A DNA stretch of 64,000 nucleotides from Polynucleobacter sphagniphilus (GCF_001953355.1 NZ_MPIY01000003.1:124001-188000), one strand, 5' to 3'; positions 39,273 to 50,331 are shown, numbered from the stretch's first letter. Program-made: numbers and translations. The notes: a model not told the origin generated them from the letters alone.

Positions 39273-41870
39273 ATGAAAACTGATCTTCCCCAGAGCTTTC
39301 GTCGGCTCGAATACCGTCCCCCTAATTTCACTTTTGGAAAAGTTGCACTCGATATTGCCTTAGACCCTGCTCGCACGATCGTCAAGAGTAGCTTGGAGGT
39401 ATTGCCAGGCCCCGAATTCAAACCAGGGGAGCCGCTGGTGCTACAAGGTCAAGAATTAGAATTTGTGAGTCTGCGCATTAACGGGGCAGCGCATCGCCAT
39501 TTCGAATTAAATCCCGAATCAATAACGATTCACTCTCTTCCCAATGAAGGAAGGGAGGCTTTCATGGTAGAAATTATTTCCATCTGTGTGCCTGAGAAAA
39601 ATACATCACTGATGGGTTTGTATGTCTCGAATGGCAATTTCTTTACTCAGTGTGAGGCTGAAGGATTTCGGAAGATTACTTACTTCTTAGATCGCCCTGA
39701 TGTGATGGCCCGTTATACCGTCACATTAAGAGCACGTGAAACTGAATGCCCAGTATTGTTATCGAATGGCAATTTAATCCATAAGGAGAAGTTGCCTAAT
39801 GGTTGGCACAGTGCTGTTTGGGAGGATCCATTTCCTAAGCCATCGTATTTATTTGCATTGGTTGCTGGTAAGTTGGAATGCATTGAGGAAACCATCACCA
39901 CTGGCAGTGGAGCTAAAAAGTTACTGCAAATCTGGGTGGAGCCACATGATCTGAATAAAACCCGTCATGCAATGGATTCTCTAATCGCCTCAATCCACTG
40001 GGATGAAAAGCGCTATGGTCTTGAGCTTGATCTAGAGCGTTTCATGATTGTGGCTGTAGGTGATTTCAATATGGGCGCGATGGAGAACAAAGGCCTCAAT
40101 ATTTTCAATACCAAATATGTATTGGCGCAGCCTGAAACCGCTACCGATGCTGATTTTGCCAATATTGAAAGCGTTGTTGGTCATGAATATTTTCATAACT
40201 GGACTGGTAATCGGGTTACCTGTCAAGATTGGTTTCAGCTTTCTCTAAAAGAGGGTTTAACGGTTTTCCGCGATCAAGAATTTTCAGCCGATCAAATGGG
40301 TAGTGAGTCGGGCAGGGCGGTGAAGCGCATTGAGGACGTGCGTACCTTGCGTCAATTGCAGTTCCCTGAGGACGCAGGTCCCATGGCCCATCCGATTCGC
40401 CCAGATGAGTATCAAGAGATCAATAATTTCTATACCGTCACGGTATATGAGAAGGGCGCAGAAGTGGTGCGCATGTACCAAACCTTGCTTGGCGTTGATG
40501 GCTTTAGAAAAGGTATGGATCTGTATTTCAAGCGCCATGATGGCCAGGCGGTTACCTGCGAGGATTTCCTGGCGGCAATGGCTGATGCAAATGGACGCGA
40601 TCTCACTCAATTTAAAAACTGGTACAGCCAAGCAGGAACGCCCAGAGTGAAGGTGGAGGAACATTACAACGAGGCCAGCAAGCAGTATGTGCTGACGCTC
40701 ACCCAAAGCTCGGCCAAGGTAAATCAACAGCCTTTTCACATTCCACTCAAAATGCGTTTGCTCACTTCAAGCGATGATCAAAAGGAGCAATTGCTTGAGC
40801 TGACCCAAGAGAAGCAAAGCTGGACTTTTGAAAATATCTCGGAGGAGCCTGTGCTCTCGATTAATCGGGGATTCTCAGCGCCGATTATTCTGAACTTTGT
40901 TCAGGATGAGGCAGATTTGTTGACTTTATTTTCTAGCGATGACGATGCATTTAATCGCTGGGAAGCGGGGCAGAAACTTGCCATGCAATTTATCTTAGAT
41001 AATCGCTTGCCTGGTGCCCAGCTAATTGCGGCATATCGCACGCTTCTATTGGATCCTGATTTAGATCCAGCGTTTAAAGAGCTTGCTATGACCTTGCCAG
41101 CTGAGGCATATTTATATGAGCAATGTGCAAGCGTTGACCCACAAAATATTTACAGTGCACGCCGCGCTTTCCGTCATGCCATCGCAACTGAGTTGCGCAT
41201 GGAGTGGGCTGCTTTATATCAACAAATGCAAACGCCTGGTGACTTTAGTCCGGATGGCGTAAGCGCTGGTAAACGTTCCCTGAAAAACTTGGCATTAAGC
41301 ATGTTGCTCGATGCCGATGTGGCAATCTGGTCAGCAATGGCAGTAAATCAATATCAAAATGCCAACAATATGACAGATCGTTATGCCGCATTGTCTGGAT
41401 TGGTGGTGAATGGATCCAAGCAAGCTGGCATCTGTTTGCGAGATTTTTATACTCGCTTTACCGACGATGCATTAGTGATCGATAAATGGTTTGCGCTACA
41501 AGCAAGTCGTCCGCCTATTGCAGGCGTAGAGCCTGCTTTAGTGGATGTCATGCGATTACGGGAGCATGAGGCTTTCAAATTAAATAATCCCAATCGAGTT
41601 CGTAGCGTAATTCATGCATTCTGCATGGGTAACCCTGCTAGTTTTCATCAAGCCGATGGTAGTGGTTATGCATTTTGGGCCGATGCGGTTTTGACTCTTG
41701 ACCCCATTAATCCGCAGGTGGCAGCCAGGTTAGCCCGCGGTTTAGACCGCTGGCGCTTGTTTGCAGAGCCTTATCAAAGCAAAATGCATGCCGCTTTAGA
41801 AAAAGTGGCTGCTAGCAAAACCTTATCAGCGGATGTACGAGAGGTCATTTCCAAGGCCTTGGCTAGTTAA
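39273..41870 (+). CDS. pepN: Aminopeptidase N (M1 family)
   Basis: 865 aa, the usual size of bacterial PepN. The exopeptidase motif 'GAMENKGLNIFN' and the zinc site 'VVGHEYFHNWTGNRVTCQDWFQLSLKEGLTVFRDQEFS' (HEXXH-x18-E) are intact. An N-terminal beta domain and a long C-terminal helical domain surround them. Cytoplasmic, no signal peptide. It removes N-terminal residues from peptides. Confidence 0.95.
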   Translation: MKTDLPQSFRRLEYRPPNFTFGKVALDIALDPARTIVKSSLEVLPGPEFKPGEPLVLQGQELEFVSLRINGAAHRHFELNPESITIHSLPNEGREAFMVEIISICVPEKNTSLMGLYVSNGNFFTQCEAEGFRKITYFLDRPDVMARYTVTLRARETECPVLLSNGNLIHKEKLPNGWHSAVWEDPFPKPSYLFALVAGKLECIEETITTGSGAKKLLQIWVEPHDLNKTRHAMDSLIASIHWDEKRYGLELDLERFMIVAVGDFNMGAMENKGLNIFNTKYVLAQPETATDADFANIESVVGHEYFHNWTGNRVTCQDWFQLSLKEGLTVFRDQEFSADQMGSESGRAVKRIEDVRTLRQLQFPEDAGPMAHPIRPDEYQEINNFYTVTVYEKGAEVVRMYQTLLGVDGFRKGMDLYFKRHDGQAVTCEDFLAAMADANGRDLTQFKNWYSQAGTPRVKVEEHYNEASKQYVLTLTQSSAKVNQQPFHIPLKMRLLTSSDDQKEQLLELTQEKQSWTFENISEEPVLSINRGFSAPIILNFVQDEADLLTLFSSDDDAFNRWEAGQKLAMQFILDNRLPGAQLIAAYRTLLLDPDLDPAFKELAMTLPAEAYLYEQCASVDPQNIYSARRAFRHAIATELRMEWAALYQQMQTPGDFSPDGVSAGKRSLKNLALSMLLDADVAIWSAMAVNQYQNANNMTDRYAALSGLVVNGSKQAGICLRDFYTRFTDDALVIDKWFALQASRPPIAGVEPALVDVMRLREHEAFKLNNPNRVRSVIHAFCMGNPASFHQADGSGYAFWADAVLTLDPINPQVAARLARGLDRWRLFAEPYQSKMHAALEKVAASKTLSADVREVISKALAS

Positions 41871-41943
41871 GCCTCTTTACTTTTTAATAACAGGGCAAAA
41901 TAGAGTCCATTGCAAGCTATAGCAATCCGAACGGAGAACTTTT

Positions 41944-42954
41944 TTGAACGCATCAACCAACTCAAATATCCAATTTAAACATTACCTTGAGACTTCCAAG
42001 GTGAAGGGCTTAGCTATTCCGGCAGGTTTGCAGCAGTTGCTACTCGCTGTGGCTGACACCTGCACCACCTTAAGTCATGAAGTTGCTCAAGGTGCGCTGA
42101 TTGGATTGTTGGGTTCTGCTGGTACTGGTAATGTGCAGGGTGAGGTTCAGCAAAAGCTTGACATCATTGCAAACGACCTCCTGATTGAAGGTGTGCAAGC
42201 TTGCAAATCATTGGCAGGTTTAGCATCTGAAGAAATGGAGTTGCCTGTGGCAGTGCAGGGTACTGGTGATTATTTGCTCTTATTTGATCCACTTGATGGC
42301 TCTTCCAATATTGATGTCAATGTTTCTATTGGGACTATTTTTTCAATCCTGAAAAAACAAGATCCAACCGCGCCTTTGCAAACAGCTGATTTCTTATTAT
42401 CTGGGCGCCATCAGGTGGCGGCTGGTTATGTTGTTTATGGCCCTCAGACGACCATGGCACTGACATTGGGCGATGGTGTTGTGATGTTTACCTTGAATAA
42501 GGATACTGGCCAGTTTGTATTAATCAAGCATGCAGTACAAATTTCTCCGGCAACTAAAGAGTTCGCTATCAATATGTCGAACATGCGTCATTGGGCCGAG
42601 CCAGTGCGTCGTTATGTAGAAGAATGCCTTGCTGGAGTAAGTGGTGAGCGTGATAAAGACTTCAATATGCGTTGGATTGCTTCAATGGTGGCAGATGTTC
42701 ATCGAGTACTTTCTCGTGGCGGTATTTTTATGTACCCTTGGGATCAACGTGAACCGCACAAGCCAGGTAAGCTGCGTTTAATGTACGAAGCTAATCCAAT
42801 GAGTTTTCTAGTGGAGCAGGCCGGTGGTGCCTCTACTAATGGTGAGCATTTGATTATGGACTTGCAGCCAAGCGATTTGCATGAGCGCGTATCTGTCATG
42901 CTTGGCTCCAAGGATGAGATTGAGCGTTTACAGCGCTATCACGCTAAAGTCTAG
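41944..42954 (+). CDS. fbp: Fructose-1,6-bisphosphatase class I
   Basis: 336 aa starting at TTG 41944 with GGAGAAC upstream. The metal-site motif '[26 protein letters not shown]' and the substrate loop '[26 protein letters not shown]' are intact. A gluconeogenic enzyme. It ends before a bidirectional terminator shared with cphA. Confidence 0.95.
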   Translation: MNASTNSNIQFKHYLETSKVKGLAIPAGLQQLLLAVADTCTTLSHEVAQGALIGLLGSAGTGNVQGEVQQKLDIIANDLLIEGVQACKSLAGLASEEMELPVAVQGTGDYLLLFDPLDGSSNIDVNVSIGTIFSILKKQDPTAPLQTADFLLSGRHQVAAGYVVYGPQTTMALTLGDGVVMFTLNKDTGQFVLIKHAVQISPATKEFAINMSNMRHWAEPVRRYVEECLAGVSGERDKDFNMRWIASMVADVHRVLSRGGIFMYPWDQREPHKPGKLRLMYEANPMSFLVEQAGGASTNGEHLIMDLQPSDLHERVSVMLGSKDEIERLQRYHAKV

Positions 42955-42988
42955 GGATCATTTTCAGACGCAAAATGTTGGAAATTAG

Positions 42989-43015
42989 AAAGCCCAATCA
43001 ATGATTGGGCTTTTT
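42989..43015. terminator. Bidirectional rho-independent terminator between fbp and cphA
   Basis: AAAGCCCAATC-aat-GATTGGGCTTTTT is a perfect 11-bp stem with U-run on the plus strand and a shorter U-run on the minus strand, between convergent fbp and cphA. Confidence 0.9.
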
Positions 43016-43032
43016 CTTATGCACAAGACAAA

Positions 43033-45603
43033 CTAGGCTTGTACTTTTTCCTTCAGATAGGCTAAAGACTCTTCAACTTGGTCAATCAAGATTAAGCAAA
43101 TATCACCTTCCTCTAAGTCATTCAGGGCAGTGTCAATTGCCAAGAATTCGCCATAAATCTCCTTGACTTGTTTTGCCTTGCTGGCACCAACTAAGCCTTC
43201 TTGAAGCAGTTTTAATACTTCACCATCTTCACGTCCGCGTTGGCATTGATCTTGATACAAAATCACGTTGTCAAAGGCATTGCCCAAGATGCGCGTGAGA
43301 TCGCGAATATCTTCATCACGACGATCGCCTGCACCGCTGATCACGACATGACTCTTTTTGGGTTTAAGAGCTTGTACAGCGCTTGCTAGAGCACGCATGG
43401 CATCGGGGTTGTGTCCATAGTCGGCGATGACTGTTGCGCCCTTATGCTTAAACTGGTTAAAGCGACCAGGTACTGCATTGGCAGTACTTTCAAATGTATT
43501 CAAGCCTCTGGCAATTTTTTCCGCATCCAAACCTAGTGCCCAAGCAGCGCCAATAGATGCCATGGTATTTTCAATCTGGAAGCCCAGTACACCATTTTGC
43601 GTTAAAGGTATTTCGCTGACAGGGAAGCGGAAAAGAACCCGTGATCCTTTTGATGCCACGATGTAAGTGCCATCAAAGTAGATCACTTTTTTGTTCTTAG
43701 CCCGATGTGCGGCAATGACGGGGTGGTGTTGGTCTTGGGCAAAGAAGATGACGCGACCAGTGCAAACGTCACCCATTTTGACAACCATCGGGTCGGTTGC
43801 ATTTAGAACCGCTGCCCCAGTGGGCGCAACGTTTTGCACAATGACGCGTTTGAGAATCGCCAGATCTTCGACACTGGTGATGTAGTTCAAGCCAAGGTGA
43901 TCACCTTCACCAATATTGGTAACCACTGCTACTTCGCAGCGATCAAATCCCAGGCCTTCACGCAGCATTCCGCCACGCGCTGTTTCAAGAACAGCTGCAT
44001 CGGTATCGGGATGCATCAATACATTTCTGGCGCTGCGTGGTCCACTGCAGTCGCCAGAATCAATTAAGTGATTATTGATGTAGACGCCGTCGGTGGTGGT
44101 CATGCCAACACGTAAGCCAGTTTCATTTAATAAATGGGCAATTAAGCGCACGGTAGTGGTTTTACCGTTAGTGCCTGTCACAGCCACCACTGGAATGCGA
44201 CCATCATCACCCAGAGGGAACATCATATTAATAATATCTTCACCGACAGCACGGCTTTTGCCGTATGAGGGTTTAAGATGCATTCTTAGGCCAGGGGCAG
44301 CATTGACTTCAACAATCCCGCCGCCTTGGGATTCCAGGGGTTTATAAATGGCCTCACAAAGAATATCCACTCCAGCAATATCTAAACCAATCATTTGTGC
44401 TGCAGCAATTGCGCTTGCTGCTACATCGGGATGCACATCATCGGTTACATCTGTCGCGGTCCCGCCAGTGCTGAGGTTCGCGTTGTTGCGTAACAAGACG
44501 CGTTCACCTGTTTTGGGAACGTAGTCAGGGGTGAGATTTAGGCCAGCAAGATGAGCAAGTGCAATGTCATCAAAACGAATCTTGGTTAGCGCAGTTGCAT
44601 GACCATCGCCACGCAATGGATTTTTGTTTTCAATTTCAACTAATTGCGCAATGGTGTGGGTGCCATCGCCAACTACTTGAGCAGGCTCGCGTCGGGCTGC
44701 TGCAGCCAAGCGATTACCAACAACCAGTAGACGGTAGTCGGCGCCTGGCAGGTAGCGTTCAACAATCGTTTCCTGTCCAAATGCTTGCGTAACAATAAAG
44801 CCAGCGCGTACCTCTTCTTCGGTTTGAATGTTGGCTACCACCCCTTTACCCTGATTGCCATCTTTTGGTTTGAGCACAATTGGCCCGCCAATTTTTTGGG
44901 CTGCTCTCCAAGCATCGTCGGCATTAGTAACCACTTCACCAATCGGCACAGATACCCCTGCGGCTGCCAGTAAATTTTTAGTTAACTCTTTATCTTGTGC
45001 AATGGCTTCTGCAATCGCACTGGTATTGCTGGTCTCCGCAGCCTGTATACGTTTTTGTTTGCTACCCCAGCCAAACTGCACCATGCTGCCTTCAGTCATA
45101 CGGCGGAAGGGGATGTTGCGCTGAACTGCAGCATCCACAATAGAGCCGGTGCTAGGGCCGAGACGAACATCTTCATACAAGGCTTCAAGTTCTGAGAGTG
45201 CAGCGGCTAAATCAAATGGGGCATTATTTAAGGTTGCCTGAATTAATGCAAAGGCAAAATCAAATGCCATGCGCCCAACAAGTTCCTCGATATATTCGAC
45301 AACAACTTGATAGACGCCTGTTTCTACAGTTTGCACTGTTCTACTAAAGGTCACTGGACAGCCTGCTTGTGCCTGCAATCCTAAAGCAGCGTGCTCAAGA
45401 GCGTGTGCCAAAGAAAGCACCTCACCATGACCTCCGCGACGCATGCTTCCAAGCTGCGGAAAGCGTTCGCGAATCTTGGTTTCAAATTGGGGAATGAGGT
45501 CAATGGAGCGCTCGTTAGCATCGCAAGCAACAATTGCCTCTAAGGAAGTGTGGCGACTCCATAAGTTTGGACCGCGCAACATGCGGATACGGGTGATTTC
45601 CAA
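43033..45603 (-). CDS. cphA: Cyanophycin synthetase (CphA1 type)
   Basis: 856 aa. It polymerises aspartate and arginine into cyanophycin. N-terminal domain ('MLRGPNLWSRHTSLEAIV'), ATP-grasp domain around residues 220-480 ('GGPIVLKPKDGNQGKGVV', 'AGVDILCEAIYKPL'), and a Mur-ligase domain with P-loop 'VTGTNGKTTTVRLIAHLL'. A C-terminal ligase lobe includes 'VIADYGHNPDAMRAL' and 'GAGDRRDEDI'. Complete. It is 8 bp downstream of a second, shorter cphA gene. No cyanophycinase gene is in the window. Confidence 0.94.
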   Translation of the reverse strand: MEITRIRMLRGPNLWSRHTSLEAIVACDANERSIDLIPQFETKIRERFPQLGSMRRGGHGEVLSLAHALEHAALGLQAQAGCPVTFSRTVQTVETGVYQVVVEYIEELVGRMAFDFAFALIQATLNNAPFDLAAALSELEALYEDVRLGPSTGSIVDAAVQRNIPFRRMTEGSMVQFGWGSKQKRIQAAETSNTSAIAEAIAQDKELTKNLLAAAGVSVPIGEVVTNADDAWRAAQKIGGPIVLKPKDGNQGKGVVANIQTEEEVRAGFIVTQAFGQETIVERYLPGADYRLLVVGNRLAAAARREPAQVVGDGTHTIAQLVEIENKNPLRGDGHATALTKIRFDDIALAHLAGLNLTPDYVPKTGERVLLRNNANLSTGGTATDVTDDVHPDVAASAIAAAQMIGLDIAGVDILCEAIYKPLESQGGGIVEVNAAPGLRMHLKPSYGKSRAVGEDIINMMFPLGDDGRIPVVAVTGTNGKTTTVRLIAHLLNETGLRVGMTTTDGVYINNHLIDSGDCSGPRSARNVLMHPDTDAAVLETARGGMLREGLGFDRCEVAVVTNIGEGDHLGLNYITSVEDLAILKRVIVQNVAPTGAAVLNATDPMVVKMGDVCTGRVIFFAQDQHHPVIAAHRAKNKKVIYFDGTYIVASKGSRVLFRFPVSEIPLTQNGVLGFQIENTMASIGAAWALGLDAEKIARGLNTFESTANAVPGRFNQFKHKGATVIADYGHNPDAMRALASAVQALKPKKSHVVISGAGDRRDEDIRDLTRILGNAFDNVILYQDQCQRGREDGEVLKLLQEGLVGASKAKQVKEIYGEFLAIDTALNDLEEGDICLILIDQVEESLAYLKEKVQA

Positions 45604-45611
45604 TTAAGCCC

Positions 45612-47819
45612 CTACTGAATGCTGGGATGCGAAACAAACGTTTCTGCACCAGCCTCTATAACGTTGAATGGGATATCTAGCGCCCAAGCTGCTGCCATTG
45701 CAGCAGCTAAATTGATGGCATTCCAAGGTGTACTTGCATTGGGTACTAGGTGTTTTGGCACAGGAATTGCTTTTTGGGTGTGCTTACCTAAGTTCAAGGC
45801 AATTTGCTGTTTGCCGGCAATCACGGCTCGCCCACCATTTTGAAGATGTACTTTTACAATTTCAGACTCGGGATCTTGGGTGAAATAAATCACTTCACCA
45901 TCGGATAGTTCAGCCATTTTTGCCACCATTGGATCGTCGGCATTGAGCACTGCCACCCCTGTTGGTAGGACGACATCGACCTGGGTACGCACAACGCTAA
46001 ACACCTGGTCTTCATCATAGATGGCATATTCAGGAAAATTGGCCTTGGGATCCACATTCAAAACCACGCCAACCTGACAACGATCGTAAGCCAAACCTTC
46101 AATCAGCATGGAGAGGTGATTATTTTCAATCACAGCGGCTTCAACAGAACGATTTAACAAGGTGCGACGCGCATTTTCCCAATTGGCGGCATCACTTTTT
46201 TGAATAGCGCGCTGCCCAAAGAAAAGACCTTTACTGCATGCAAGACCAACATATAGATTAGTCAGGCGTAAAAAGTGTGCAATCATTTCTGCAACAGAAG
46301 TTTTGCCGCGCTCACCACAGATACCAATTACTGGAATGCGACAATCACTTCCAGGCGGGAAGAGGTGATCGGCAATTTCTTTACCAACAGGCTGGGGTTT
46401 GCCGCTAGCAGGCTTTAGATGCATCAGTAATCCTGGGCCTGCATTCACTTCAACAATCGCCGCATTTTGTTCTTCGAGCGGCCTGCCAATATCTTGCGCT
46501 ACTAAATCCACGCCAGCAATTTCTAAGCCAACCACGCGGGCTGCTAAAGCAACTTGTCGTGCAACTTCTGGATGTATCGCGTCTGTGACATCAAAGGCAA
46601 CATTGCCATTGCTCTGAATCAAGACTTTTTGGTCAAGGCTGGGGATGCTATCGCCGGTTAATTGTTGGCGCGCTAATTCCAGTTCAACTGCCGAGTCAAT
46701 TCGGACTGGATTGAGCGGATGTTCTTCGGCAGTGCCACGCCTAGGATCTGAATTGATTTGGGATTGAATCAGTTCACGAACAGTATGTTGGCCATCGCCG
46801 GTGACCCAAACCGTTTCACCTTTAGCGGCTGCTACTACTTTATTGCCTACAACGAGTAGGCGGTGCTCGTCGCCCAGAATATGGCGCTCCACCAATACTT
46901 CACTGCCTTCATCGATGGCAACGGCATACGCCGCTTGAATTTCTTGTTGGGTATACAGATTGATAAATACGCCACGACCATGGTTACCGTCGATTGGCTT
47001 GACCACCACCGGCAAGCCAATTTCTTGCGCGGCTTCCCAGGCGTCATCAGGGCTCGTTACTGTTCTGCCTTCTGGAGTAGGGACACCAGCACTCGATAAA
47101 AGACTTTTGGTTAAGTCTTTATCCCGGGAGATGGTTTCGGCAATAGCGCTTGTTTGGTCGGTCTCGGCGGTCCAAATGCGACGCTGCTTTGCACCATAAC
47201 CTAGTTGTACAAGATTACCTTCAGACAGGCGAATAGATGGGATACCTCGTTCTTCGGCTGCGTTGACAATACAAGCGGTGCTAGGGCCTAGTAACAAGTC
47301 ATCACCCAGTTCACGTAGATTTTCAATAATAGTTTGAACTTCTGCGACTGGATCTTTGGTGTCTTGGGCTAGCGCAAGATAAAGATCTCTTGCATATTTC
47401 AGGGCAGTGAGGGTGACCTCTTCATTAATCGCGCTCACCATGACTTTGTAGACTCCGCGGCGATCACCATCTCGCGCTTTGCCAAATCCACCTGGAATCC
47501 CTGCGAGATTTTGTAGCTCAAGGGTGAGGTGCTCCAAAATATGGGCAGGCCACGTGCCTTCTTCAACGCGCTTTAGAAATCCGCCGGCCTCACCATAGCT
47601 GCAGCGATGCTCCTGTAGGCTTGGTAGGGCCTTAATGAGACGCTCATAAAAGCCGGGAATGAGGTTGGATGGGTAATCTTCCAAATCCCCAATATCGAGC
47701 CAAACCTCAATAATGGGGTGGTAGGTCCACATATTCGGGCCGCGGAGATGCTTGACGCTCAAGATCTTAATGGTTTTATCTAGTAATTGGGGCATAAACG
47801 GCGATGCGGTGAGGGCCAC
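45612..47819 (-). CDS. Second cyanophycin synthetase-like protein (CphA', lacks the last domain)
   Basis: 735 aa with the same order as CphA: 'KHLRGPNMWTYHPIIEVWLDI', ATP-grasp ('IGLPVVVKPIDGNHGRGVFI', 'IAGVDLVAQDIGRPLEE') and a Mur-ligase core with a variant P-loop 'IGICGERGKTSVAEMI'. It stops right after 'WNAINLAAAMAAAWALDIP', so the final ligase lobe seen in the neighbour is missing. The start is GTG 47819, or ATG 47795 which begins 'MPQLLDKTIKIL'. Paired cphA genes are known in Cupriavidus and relatives. It may work with the downstream CphA or with a modified substrate step. Confidence 0.88.
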   Translation of the reverse strand: MALTASPFMPQLLDKTIKILSVKHLRGPNMWTYHPIIEVWLDIGDLEDYPSNLIPGFYERLIKALPSLQEHRCSYGEAGGFLKRVEEGTWPAHILEHLTLELQNLAGIPGGFGKARDGDRRGVYKVMVSAINEEVTLTALKYARDLYLALAQDTKDPVAEVQTIIENLRELGDDLLLGPSTACIVNAAEERGIPSIRLSEGNLVQLGYGAKQRRIWTAETDQTSAIAETISRDKDLTKSLLSSAGVPTPEGRTVTSPDDAWEAAQEIGLPVVVKPIDGNHGRGVFINLYTQQEIQAAYAVAIDEGSEVLVERHILGDEHRLLVVGNKVVAAAKGETVWVTGDGQHTVRELIQSQINSDPRRGTAEEHPLNPVRIDSAVELELARQQLTGDSIPSLDQKVLIQSNGNVAFDVTDAIHPEVARQVALAARVVGLEIAGVDLVAQDIGRPLEEQNAAIVEVNAGPGLLMHLKPASGKPQPVGKEIADHLFPPGSDCRIPVIGICGERGKTSVAEMIAHFLRLTNLYVGLACSKGLFFGQRAIQKSDAANWENARRTLLNRSVEAAVIENNHLSMLIEGLAYDRCQVGVVLNVDPKANFPEYAIYDEDQVFSVVRTQVDVVLPTGVAVLNADDPMVAKMAELSDGEVIYFTQDPESEIVKVHLQNGGRAVIAGKQQIALNLGKHTQKAIPVPKHLVPNASTPWNAINLAAAMAAAWALDIPFNVIEAGAETFVSHPSIQ

Positions 47820-47991
47820 TTAAAGAGGGGCTCTCGGACTATCTCTCTGTCTCTAGTTGTTATTGAAAATCCACAAATTTAGCAAAAATACATAAAAAGC
47901 CTTACTTTCGTAATTTAACGGCTTTCTGGCTCAAAAAGTTGACATTGTTAATAAATCGAAAAAACTAGCCTCAACTATACTTTTAGTATTA

Positions 47992-50331
47992 ATGAAGCCA
48001 GAAATTACTCCCATCACTTCGCCACTGCCTGCTGATTGGCTAGATCTTTTAAGCTCGATACCATCCATAGCGCTTGACCCTGGGGCTTTGATTGCCTGGG
48101 TTGAGTTGGATTTAGATGATGACTTGCGCTTTAAGAAAAGCCTCCTTTTGCTGACCAAGCAAAGTCTTATTTGGACAAACGGCACGCTTCATGAAACTTG
48201 GCCGATTCAAGTGGAAGCTCACCTTTCCCATGGGGATCATGCTGGCGTAGGGCATTTGAAGCTGGAGTTGACTAATAAATTATTACGTATTTGGTATTTC
48301 ACGCTGGCGGTCAATCCTCAAATTCTGCGTTTGCAATCGGCCTATAGGCAATTAGCAGCCGGGAGCCAGCCCAATCAGGGTGCCCCGGAGGCGAATGAGT
48401 ACGATAAGCAGGTCTGCCCGGTTTGCCTGAATGCAAAGCCAGCCAACTCGGATGCATGCTCGACCTGTGAGCCCGAGGATGACAAACCACCATCCACTTG
48501 GACCTTGTTTAAGTTATGGCGTTTTGCACGTCCATACAAAAAGCAGTTGCTCTTGGGTTTTATTCTTACACTGCTCTCCACTGGGGCGACTCTGATACCG
48601 CCTTACCTCACGATGCCTTTAATGGATCATGTCTTGATTCCTTATGAGCGTGGCAACCCCATTGATTTCCATTTGGCTAGCCTCTATTTGTTGGCCTTAT
48701 TTGGCGCATCTCTTGTTGCATGGGGCTTAGGTTGGTGGAAGACTTACCTTTTGGCTTTGGTGAGCGAGCGGATTGGTGCAGATTTGCGTAACACCACCTT
48801 TGAGCATTTACTCAAGCTATCTTTGGAGTACTTCGGGGGCAAGAGGACGGGGGACTTGATTGCACGGATCGGCGCAGAAACCGATCGTATATGTGTGTTT
48901 CTCTCGCTCTACGCTTTGGACTTCGCCACAGATGTGTTGATGATCACCATGACGGCAGCCATTCTGGTGTCTATTGATCCCTTGCTTGCTTTGGTTACCT
49001 TGGCTCCATTGCCTTTTATTGTCTGGATGATCCACATCGTCCGTGACAAGCTGCGCTTCGGTTTTGAGAAGATCGATCGTATTTGGTCAGAGGTCACCAA
49101 TATCTTGGCTGATACTATTCCCGGAATTCGGGTGGTGAAGGCCTTTGCTCAGGAAGATCGAGAGCTGAAGCGTTTTGTCGATTCCAATAAGCACAATCTA
49201 CAAATCAATGACCGCGTGAACCGCGTGTGGGGATTGTTCTCGCCAACTGTCACGCTACTGACTGAAACTGGTTTATTGGTGGTGTGGGGCTTTGGTATTT
49301 GGCAGGTTGCTCACCGTCACATTACGGTGGGCGTATTAATTGCTTTCTTAGCTTATATCGGCCGCTTTTATATTCGCCTTGACTCAATGAGTCGGATTGT
49401 TTCGCATACGCAAAAAGCGGCAGCAGGGGCGAAACGTATTTTTGATATTTTGGATCACGTATCGAGTGTGCCCGAGCCTATCAACCCAGCGCCCTTAGGT
49501 GAGGTTAAAGGGCGTATCTCATTGCGCGGTGTGGGTTTCCGATACGGTAATCGCGCGGTTTCAAAAGGGATTGATTTAGATATTGCCCCTGGTGAAATGA
49601 TTGGTTTGGTTGGGCATAGTGGATCGGGCAAGAGCACTTTAGTTAATTTAATCTGTCGCTTTTATGATGTGAGTTCTGGCGCTATTTGTTTGGATGATCG
49701 AGATATTCGTAGTATCGGAATTGCTGATTACCGCAAACGAATTGGCCTTGTATTGCAAGAACCCTTTTTATTCTTTGGAACGATTGCTGAGAATATTGCC
49801 TATGGCAAACCCAGCGCGACTCGCGAAGAAATCATCGAGGCTGCTCGTGCTGCCCATGCCCATGAATTTATTTTGCGCCTGCCTTTGGGTTACGACTCAT
49901 TAGTAGGTGAGCGTGGCCAATCACTCTCTGGTGGTGAGCGTCAGCGCATCTCCATTGCCAGGGCTCTGCTGATCAATCCAAGTATTTTGATTTTGGATGA
50001 AGCAACTTCCTCGGTGGATACAACTACTGAGAAAGAAATTCAGCGAGCTTTAGATAATTTGGTTAAAGGCCGAACAACTATTGCGATTGCCCATCGTTTA
50101 TCTACTTTGCGCAAAGCCGATCGCCTAGTGGTTTTAGATAAAGGTGAGATTGTCGAGATAGGCTCGCATGATGAGTTAATGGAAGCCAAGGGCGCTTATT
50201 ACGCACTCTATCAAGCCCAGCTCAGGCATGCTGCAGAATTGGTTGAGGGTGGCGCTATTGGTGAAAGTCTGGAAGAGCATGGTGAAGAAGCTTTAGAGGT
50301 GATTGCCAAAGAGACTGGGGGTGGGGTGTGA
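47992..50331 (+). CDS. ABC transporter (permease + ATPase), cyanophycin-associated type
   Basis: 779 aa. An unusual ~170-residue N-terminal extension ends in a zinc-ribbon-like 'CPVCLNAKPANSDACSTCEPEDD'. Then come six membrane segments of an exporter-type half transporter and the ATPase with Walker A 'GLVGHSGSGKSTLVNL', 'LSGGERQRISIARALL' and Walker B 'ILILDEATS'. Type I exporter with fused domains, acting as a dimer. It is divergent from the two cphA genes and overlaps the DUF1854 gene by 4 bp. The pair is repeatedly found beside cphA in beta-proteobacteria and is named cyanophycin-metabolism-associated; its cargo is unknown. Confidence 0.88.
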   Translation: MKPEITPITSPLPADWLDLLSSIPSIALDPGALIAWVELDLDDDLRFKKSLLLLTKQSLIWTNGTLHETWPIQVEAHLSHGDHAGVGHLKLELTNKLLRIWYFTLAVNPQILRLQSAYRQLAAGSQPNQGAPEANEYDKQVCPVCLNAKPANSDACSTCEPEDDKPPSTWTLFKLWRFARPYKKQLLLGFILTLLSTGATLIPPYLTMPLMDHVLIPYERGNPIDFHLASLYLLALFGASLVAWGLGWWKTYLLALVSERIGADLRNTTFEHLLKLSLEYFGGKRTGDLIARIGAETDRICVFLSLYALDFATDVLMITMTAAILVSIDPLLALVTLAPLPFIVWMIHIVRDKLRFGFEKIDRIWSEVTNILADTIPGIRVVKAFAQEDRELKRFVDSNKHNLQINDRVNRVWGLFSPTVTLLTETGLLVVWGFGIWQVAHRHITVGVLIAFLAYIGRFYIRLDSMSRIVSHTQKAAAGAKRIFDILDHVSSVPEPINPAPLGEVKGRISLRGVGFRYGNRAVSKGIDLDIAPGEMIGLVGHSGSGKSTLVNLICRFYDVSSGAICLDDRDIRSIGIADYRKRIGLVLQEPFLFFGTIAENIAYGKPSATREEIIEAARAAHAHEFILRLPLGYDSLVGERGQSLSGGERQRISIARALLINPSILILDEATSSVDTTTEKEIQRALDNLVKGRTTIAIAHRLSTLRKADRLVVLDKGEIVEIGSHDELMEAKGAYYALYQAQLRHAAELVEGGAIGESLEEHGEEALEVIAKETGGGV

